64,000 nucleotides of DNA from Topomyia yanbarensis (taxonomy: Eukaryota; Arthropoda; Insecta; Diptera; Culicidae). This document shows positions 57,357 through 64,000 of this stretch, one piece after another. The position numbers were made by a program, and so were the translations under genes. Positions within the stretch are counted from its first letter, which is position 1. Each line of letters begins with the position of its first letter. Under the pieces are notes generated by a model. The model saw only the letters and a list, made by a program, of their open reading frames with translations, was not told the DNA's origin and made no database searches. Location of the stretch: positions 401,467,037 through 401,531,036 of the forward strand of contig NC_080672.1 of the NCBI RefSeq assembly GCF_030247195.1, read 5' to 3'.

Positions 57357-57410
57357 GGCACCGCCAAGCTAACGCATTTGTGCCTATCAAATAAACGAAA
57401 TGAATAAAAA
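57357..57410 (+). other. 3'-terminal hairpin and tail of the I-clade LINE
   Basis: GGCAC (57357-57361) pairs with GTGCC (57380-57384). The loop holds GCTAACGC, and TATCAAATAAACGAA and an A-rich end follow. The loop and tail are the same as in gag-only copies, but the stem sequence differs. Confidence 0.6.
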
Positions 57411-57707
57411 AAATAAACGAATTAGAAGATACTTTACCATTCTTTAGATATCATTAAAACTTAGTAGTTTGGATGTACTGCAGCGTTTTACCTAATAATT
57501 TCTGGATTGATAGAGATGCGCGTATCACTCCCTGGAGCCTACCATCCATATGGTTGTATTTTGATAACGAAACACTACGCATATGATTCCCTGCACGAAA
57601 CATCACATGATTATTATTATTGCTTTTCAACGCACAGTAATTGATATTCCAATTAAAATTGCTTCTTGGCAACCACCGAAAGTGATTCAACTTCTGCTTT
57701 CTTCTTC

Positions 57708-59081
57708 TACACCGAGCAAAAAGCATCTGAGAATTTCATAAGTCTCGACATATGAACCAGCCTTCTGACGATGCCATTGAACGCTTTAGAATGTCATAGG
57801 CAGGCTTATGAATTCATTTATCTTTATTCATGCACTCCATAGACGTACAAATAATGTATTTCATAAAACAGTCTTATGACTTCGCTCCAATATATGCGTT
57901 TAAGAATTTCATAAGTTTTTCTTATGAAACCCATATGAAATCTGTTATTGATTCTATAAAATTGTATTTTGTTTTTCGTAAACGTCACTTTTGTGAAAAG
58001 TTCATAATTGTTTCTTATGAATTCAGTACTGGCCTGCACGGCCAACCAGGAGCTAATAGTTTCAGACCAGCACTTTTTGATTACCGCTGTTTGAAACAAA
58101 AGAAGTGAGATTTTTGTCAAATTGCTACAAAATTTTAAATAATTGTTTTTTATGTTATTGAATAAATTACTATGAGCATTAAATCAGTTTACATGGTTAT
58201 GATTTTTACAGAAGATATCCGATTATTTGAAATGAAATAAGTTGCGCATATAATTAGTGTCTGACGCGTATTTTATGATTATCAAAATCAATTGAGAAGT
58301 AACAATCATTATCATTCAGTTGTCAAGTCCAGTTTCCCACGAAATATTGATGAAGCGTTGCTCATTATGTACAAATTTTACCATTTAATGAGTTTTCTCT
58401 TCAATCTTCTGAAGGGATCTACACTTGGCGGTTCATTTGTCCCGAATTTAGTTCAACAAGATGACCACACTAATGAACTCATTATGAATGACGTTCATGT
58501 TTTACAATTCTCGGTGGTTTGTTTACTTTTTCAGTTGCGTGAGTTCGAGTGCAACGGGTTCCCATCTGTTAATTTCAAACTCACGTACTCCCATGTAAAC
58601 AAACCACCGAAAATTGTCAAGCGAAGTTCATCCGGCTCATTTTGGGGTTATGTCGGTTGGTGTAAAACCTAATATCCTCTAAAGGTTGATTTTTACTGTT
58701 GATTTTTTGTCTACTAAAGATGCTCGAGAAATGTCGCCATGTTCTATTTTTTATATAAAGGTACAATAATATCCATAAAAAAAACTTATGACATTCATTC
58801 GAACATTGTAATGAATTTCATAAGACTGTTCTATGGAAATCATTGTTTCCACTATATTTTTTGCTTATAAATATCAGCAATTTTCATAAATGGGCACCTA
58901 TGGCGTTCATTCGGACATTTTCATAAATTTCTTAAGACTGTCTTATGAAAATAATAAGAGATGGATTTGGAAAATTTCCCCTCCAAATCATAAGACAAAC
59001 TTATAAAATCCATTTAAAATCCTTATGTCTGAAAGTCATAAGACGTTTTTATGGAAATTCCAAGTAAATTTTGCTCAGTGT
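57708..59081. mobile_element. Probable DNA transposon with CACYGAGCAAAA ends and CATAAG repeats
   Basis: TACACCGAGCAAAA (about 57709) and, inverted, TACACTGAGCAAAA (about 59083) face each other. Dozens of TTCATAAG/CTTATGAA words fill 57735-58020 and 58785-59050, a subterminal-repeat pattern. No transposase frame is seen and no target duplication was resolved. Superfamily unknown. Confidence 0.55.
58498..58625. repeat. Stem-loop with long imperfect arms
   Basis: TTTACAATTCTCGGTGGTTT plus GTTTAC, then GCGTGAGTT, face AACTCACGT and GTAAACAAACCACCGAAAAT plus TGTCAA. The arms are about 50 bases with small bulges. It lies inside the CATAAG-repeat element and inside a 126-codon frame (58292-58672), which it largely explains. 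Confidence 0.6.
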
Positions 59082-59083
59082 AC

Positions 59084-60639
59084 CAGAAGCAGCACCCAGC
59101 GTAAGTGTGGGTTAAACGATCGTACAATGAATTGTGAAACTTCATTGAAGGAAGATATGTGCCATTGTGCTTGTATACTGTGTACAAGAGTGGCCGATTG
59201 CCGCACCGTCTACCAACAAACAGCGCGAAATGCTGGTGACTTGACTGAGGAGGAAATGCAAATAATTGATCTGCACTCTCGCATCCGGGGTGGCGGCCGC
59301 CTGAGAGAGCGATAATAATTTTTTTCTTTCTCTTCTTCCCATTGCAACGGATGCTTTCGATTTTTTTTTTGATTTTATGTGCACTGAAATTGAAACTCTA
59401 TTTAAAGTGGGCTAGAGAAGAAAAAGCCGTGCGGCTAATCTAAACAGCCAAATTCGCGGTCAAGTTGATGTTAGAGCTGCGTTAAGTGCGCACGAATTCG
59501 CACACTTTATCACCACTTTCTCGGGCTTGCGTTGCTGGTATTCGATTACTGTGGGGGCTGTGCGAAAGCGAAACTGCTCCCTCGAAGCGATAGGAGGTGT
59601 CGAATTCTTTTCTTTTAATTTTAGTTGTGGTGGGTCGGTTTTGTTCCAGTTTTATTTTGGTAGCTATTTTTAAACTTTCCTACGGCAAATTCGGTAGTAA
59701 GAGATAAAAAAATATTTCGCCGCCAAGCTCGTTATCATTGCTTGTACTATTGGGTGTTTTCTTTTAAGTGGAATTTTGTTTCCCCGTAAAAAGCGTAGTT
59801 TAGCGACCGACAAAGATGTTATCGGAGGTACGGGTTTTGTTTTCAATGTATAAGTAGCGCGTAACATAAATTTGATTAGATTTGTTTGGAGTTTGTCCGT
59901 TTTATTAGCACAGGTTATTTCTATTCAATCAAAATTTTGTGACTTATGGGAGAACAATATGATTATATCGTCAGAAGATAAGAACATCATTTAAAAATAA
60001 AACAAGTAAAACTGTACATGCCATTGACAATGGTTTTAACCAGATGTGTTCAGGACAAATGTGGGACGCACTCAAAAAACCTATTAAAATGTATGTTTCC
60101 CAAATAATTGCACAGCTTGTGTAAGCCTTCGAAACTTTTCGTAATGATTCGTGATATGCATGGCCATGGTTCATTTTAAGAGTTGAAAAGGGCTCCCCGA
60201 CAAACGGGATAAATTTGCTCAATTTTCACGTTCCCCACGTAGTTCGGAGATTGGGTAGCACGACTCAGAACTTTTATGTGTGTTTTGTGCAATATGAATA
60301 TGCAATATGGGTATTGTGAAAAAAAAAGTTTAATAGATGCGGAACGATTTACCATGCCGGACAAGACCTCGAAATCCGTGACTGTCCCGCCTAATCTGGG
60401 ACGTATGGTCACAAAATTGAATTGATGGTTTGGCCCAATTGAATCAGTTTCATAAAATAAGTGCAATACGTTTTTTCGTTACGTACTGAACAAAAATCAT
60501 GTGTTTGATAATTGAATTCTATTTTTCTTATATGGCTTGCACAATGTTTTTACTTATAAAGCTGTTTATTTTTTTGTGAAACTGCGTCACGGTTTCCGCT
60601 GTTAATACTAGATCATTTATCTATCCGTAAAAAAGTTCA
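59084..60639. other. No gene; mostly unique sequence
   Basis: 59090-59640 is GC-richer and non-repetitive. The frame at 59025-59315 is half transposon end and shows no domain. The rest is AT-rich. Confidence 0.35.
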
Positions 60640-61250
60640 CAACTATATGAATATTATTCAAATACTAAGCGATGTTCATTGTTTTATCCACACATTTAGA
60701 AACATTGTTTACGGCCTGGTTATATGACGTGATTCATGATTTATTACACCTTGCATATGATCTGCTCTTCCTAGTTAGGAATTAGTCCACAAAATTGAAA
60801 GCATTGATATTCTCTCGTGAACTATTTCAGGAAATTTGGAATACTATTCATGGCACCATTCCTGATTCGTGAACTGATCCATAAATCTGAATATAACAGT
60901 CAAGGTCTGCCATTAAGGCTCGTGTAATACTTCACAGAATGGTAAAAGACGTTCCCACTTTCGTGACACAGTTTATTAAACGTGAGATTTTATTCATTAT
61001 CCTAATATTTATACGTGAACAATTTCACGAAAAGAGTATTATTCATGGATTGGTGAACTGGTTCATGCGTGCTTGTGAATCGGTTCACAAATCTAGAAGA
61101 TATTTTTAATCATTTTCTCTTCCATGCCGCTCTGAACATGGTATTGAAATTTTCACGTTAATTATTCCACAATATTTAAAACATTATTCATGAACTCTTT
61201 TTTGTTCCGTGAACTGTTCTATGTAATTACAATATTGTGTCCAACTGCTG
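60640..61250. repeat. Diverged array of GTGAACT...TTCACGAA motifs
   Basis: 'cgtgaactatttca..aaa' then 'tattattcatgg' recurs at about 60815, 61013 and, worn, 61157. Between them lie GTGAACTGGTTCATG-type palindromic words. The spacing (about 150-196 bases) suggests an old tandem repeat. Non-coding. Confidence 0.5.
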
Positions 61251-61492
61251 AGTGATTTGTCATGGATATGAGCAGTAGATATAAGAAACTATTGGAACCC
61301 CGCACATCGATAATCATTTGATAAGGTTTAGTGTGATGTTCGGAAAGAAGACAAAAACTGCGCTGAGCACCAAAAGTACTTTACAAGGCCACAATTCGTG
61401 TTCGTAAAATAATTCACAAAACCATGAGATACCGCTGGTCGGTTACGTTTTCATGGCTTAGCTCATATTGTCACGGTACTCGTGTTTGTGCT

Positions 61493-61720
61493 CCTGAAAT
61501 TAAGAACATGAATCGCATAGCTTTGTTAGCAAAATCCGATAGTAAATTCACGAATAAAATATCACGACAATGTAGTTAGAAATTACTAAAATCGTGGCTA
61601 AGCTCCTGAAATCATGAACATGAATCACATAACTCCAGAAAAAAAGATTGAATTCATAAATAAAATATAACGATATCATGAAAGGACTCGCAACTCGTTA
61701 CAAACCTTCTTAAAACATCC
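61493..61720. repeat. Two ~109-bp tandem units
   Basis: CTCCTGAAATTAAGAACATG (about 61492) and CTCCTGAAATCATGAACATG (about 61601) start units that share 'aatc.cata', 'attca..aataaaata' and 'acgacaatg/acgatatca'. Confidence 0.6.
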
Positions 61721-62985
61721 CTCAATTCGCGGTTTTTTTAGTCGATACAGTTAATACAAATCAGTATTTCCCAAAATTATAAACTAGCATCATAAAAAAC
61801 TAAACATATTCAGGACACAACCACAGTTACCCTACCAAACATTTAAATGTGACGTCATGCATTTTTTTGGCGTGATCCAATTTTGGAAGAACACAAATAT
61901 TTTCATGAACACGACGTTTCATGTATCACGATGTCGGTAGCTTGGTCACGATTTTCGTAAACGGTTCATTTAACGAAAACTAATATTTTTTCATGATTTT
62001 ATGAACTGGTTTGGAAAGTGTTTCTTTATCGCGTGGGTCAAAGAGATATCCATTGCTACACCGTAAACTTCTTTATCCTTTATATATTAACAAAAGATAT
62101 AAAAATTAAAGTAAAACTATTATTTTCGGCCATCAGATCTCATGCACGCAACTTGCCATTGCGTGTGAAGACCATCTTTCACGGTGGAGTAACAATTGTT
62201 TGCTCGCCTATTACATCTTGGAGATTATTTAACTTCTCTTTCGTTGTCGTTGACCTCTCTATTATTGGTTAATTGTGACACGAGAGTGCTGATGGGGATG
62301 ACTGATGATTTGCTGGATGCTGCTTTTATAGTTGTCAATATGGCCTATATCTATCAAACTTATCTGTTCAACGGTTTCCAGGTAAATTATCGACCTTTCC
62401 CTTGATTTTTTGGTTGACACAAGCAGGAGAAGATGCGGCTCTTTGGTAAGTTCATTGCTTCCATATGTAGTATAGAACGCGACGCGAGCTACGCGATCAG
62501 ATTGATCGCCACCCCACCCACTCCTTCGCGTACTACCACCTTCTTTCAGCCGGTGCCATCCGGTGGTTCAAAAATACTTATGCGACTATTTAAAAACACG
62601 CGGTAATTTAAACAATCTTCAAGGATACGACTTCCGACGCTACAGCATCTTCCACTCAATGGTCTCCGCGATACGCTGTCAGATGACTTAGGAATCTGGT
62701 CTTGATAAGTGCGTAGGTTGGTTTGCGTAATGTTAGTTCCGCGTGTTTTGAATGGTATATACGTATAGTGAAGTAGGCTAACGACTTTCTACCCACATAC
62801 TCACTACAAAAATGCCACTGAGAATATCTGAGAAACAGTTCCTCGACGTATGAAGTTTAACAGAATTCTTTTGTCCTCACTGTGACCTATATTATTAACG
62901 AACTTGGGGCAAGTATGCAAGGCCAGATCGTTTAGTCGTCCCTCTATTTTGTCACCATCTATACACACATTTTTTTAAAAAAAAA
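61721..62985. other. No gene; includes a GC-richer unique stretch
   Basis: 62440-62700 is GC-richer and non-repetitive. No domain is recognisable in any frame. Confidence 0.3.
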
Positions 62986-62989
62986 ACTT

Positions 62990-63625
62990 TTAAAACTAAA
63001 TATTTTAATAATAACTTCTACGTATGGTTGGAAATGTTAAATCGAACAAAGAAGAAGTTTCGTTAAATCTACGACAACAACTTTCTAGTTGATTATTTCG
63101 TCCATATGCAGTACGGTTTGCCTTTTGCAGAGGGAGGTACGAAGAGCACGATAAGGCGCATACAAATTAACGCCCGAGAGACGATCTGGACTGTCGATCT
63201 TATCTGACAGCAAATCGAAAACAAATATTATTTTTGCAGGAAGATACGGCTAGTCGCCAGAGTCTGCAGACCGAGTAGCATACATCTATCGACACAAGGC
63301 GGCATTATAAATGGATCGTTTTCTGCTGAGAGCGAATCGCACGAAATATCTTTGCATACGTTGTAACCGGTCACTATGAACGGTACGGTATGGTGCCCAC
63401 ATCGTACTCCAGAACGCTTCTGATCTGGGCACAGATCAGTGATTTTAGTGCGTAGAAATCATCGAAGGCCGTGGCATTCCGCTTTATGAAGTCCAGCATT
63501 CCGAAAGCCTTAGCAGGTGTCGCATCGTGGTGATACGGTCAAAGAAGTTAAACTTCCTATCGAAGAGCACCCTCAAGTCACGGATCGAATCAATGCTGTC
63601 AATAATTCTTCCTTGTAGGCTGTAT
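62990..63625 (-). pseudogene. LINE reverse transcriptase thumb remnant
   Basis: The minus strand gives SIRDLRVLFDRKFNFFDRI, then LRLSECW, SEAFWSTMWAPYR, then DRLQRMQRYFVRFALSRKRS, a degraded 'YxxRCxLLxLxxL' block, and RFNETSSLFD near the end. This is the C-terminal RT region (IxDLGVxFDxKLxF, ERVQRRFxRFAL, FNxxxxxFDF) of CR1/Jockey-like LINEs. Several stops and shifts. Gag-only copy D sits directly at its upstream edge, apparently inserted in it. Confidence 0.7.
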
Positions 63626-63631
63626 TTATTT

Positions 63632-64000
63632 TTTTTCTTCTAGTTTATCTGACACGGCTGACAATGCGTTAGCACAACTGAGCCGTGGACCTTTCGTGTT
63701 TTTACAAGATGTGAAAATAAAAATAACAAACTTACTGAATGTCTGTCGGGTATTGAGACCCTTTGTCTTGGCGGTGATGCATTAGCTGCGTCATCCTCTG
63801 CAGCTTGCGGGGTCAGCCCGTCTGCCTTCTCTCGCGTTTTCGTTCACGCCCATGTCGTCATCAGTACTGCTTGCATGCTGTTCATTGTCGGAAGTTCTAG
63901 TTTGTATCTTATTATTTCGTGTCGCTGTTGTAACTTCGTCTTCATCGGCATTTGTTTCTTTATTGGTGGTTTTGGTTGTTGTTTTAGAGGCATTTGATGT
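63632..64000 (-). mobile_element. Gag-only retroposon, copy D, running off the window
   Basis: On the minus strand: gag C-terminus, 3' UTR, terminal hairpin (CACGGCT and AGCCGTG arms at 63681-63687 and 63653-63659, with GCTAACGC in the loop at 63666-63673), then an A-rich end at 63632-63643. Gag joins straight to the 3' UTR, so ORF2 is absent here too. The 5' part lies outside the window. Confidence 0.8.
63720..64000 (-). pseudogene. Gag C-terminus of copy D, frameshifted
   Basis: Reads NKIQTRTSDNEQHASSTDDD, then NENAREGRRADP. This is close to copy A (IKAQTRTTDREQHASSTDED... KEGRPNDP). A one-base shift after RRADP leads to a premature stop. The other frame continues as EDDAANASPPRQRVS, matching the SPPRKRIS end of copy A. 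So this is a broken member of the A-type subfamily. Partial at the window edge. Confidence 0.75.

Larger units (their letters stand above)
54789..57410 (+). mobile_element. 5'-truncated I-clade LINE inserted in copy E
   Basis: A 2622-bp insertion flanked by AAATAAACGAATTA (54775-54788, 57411-57424). The left duplicate is the tail of gag-only copy E. It holds the 3' part of ORF2 (RT thumb, RNase H, C-terminal cysteine motif), an 850-base 3' UTR with six tandem repeats, a terminal hairpin and an A-rich end. 5' truncation inside the RT is ordinary for LINEs. RNase H downstream of RT places it in the I clade or a near relative. Confidence 0.85.

Noticed and set aside
59025..59315. 96-codon frame with cysteines
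   Set aside because: Its first part is the end of the CATAAG transposon; the cysteines form no known pattern.

Overview
This 64 kb window is eukaryotic DNA. It is AT-rich, has no operons and no confident host protein-coding gene, and is dominated by transposable elements (TEs) nested in one another. The mix of I-, Jockey (Juan-like)- and RTE-like LINEs, tRNA-derived SINEs, many hAT elements with 8-bp target-site duplications (TSDs), a piggyBac-type TTAA element and TA-flanked MITEs suggests a large, TE-rich insect genome. A culicine mosquito such as Aedes is the best guess, but that is inference and no marker gene fixes the species.

Layout. 1-4060: an LTR-element scrap and a minus-strand LINE relic (gag, endonuclease and RT pieces) interrupted by a 133-bp-arm foldback. 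4061-8786: mostly unique sequence plus retroelement tails. 8801-10062: an intact gag-only retroposon (copy A). 11325-12178: a Transib-like MITE. 14142-23193: a 9 kb nest with an outer hAT-like element, a second hAT inside it, an RTE relic inside that and a 123-bp MITE inside the RTE, followed by a third hAT holding a decayed gag-only copy (C). 28100-30910: a ~470-bp tandem array carrying intact gag-only copy B. 31660-34880: SINE, RTE relic, piggyBac element and hAT MITE. 34885-47640: unique GC-richer islands, tandem duplications, a SINE and a hAT. 47838-54690: Juan-like RT relic, a 9-bp minisatellite and a TA MITE. 54690-57410: a gag-only tail (E) into which a 5'-truncated I-clade LINE has inserted. 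57700-63625: MITE-like and short-repeat DNA, then an RT relic. 63632-64000: gag-only copy D, minus strand, running off the window.

Main result. Five insertions (A-E) belong to one kind of element. The two complete ones are 1.26 kb long, encode only a LINE-type ORF1 protein of 336-338 residues (RRM-like region, one CCHC knuckle, acidic stretch, SPxRKRxS-like end), have no room for ORF2, and are flanked by 13-14 bp duplications. Their 3' end carries a short hairpin whose loop contains GCTAACGC, followed by TCAAATAAAC. The I-clade LINE at 54789-57410 ends with the same loop and tail but a different stem. This suggests that gag-only elements are mobilised by I-clade reverse transcriptase through a shared 3' structure while supplying their own RNA-binding protein.
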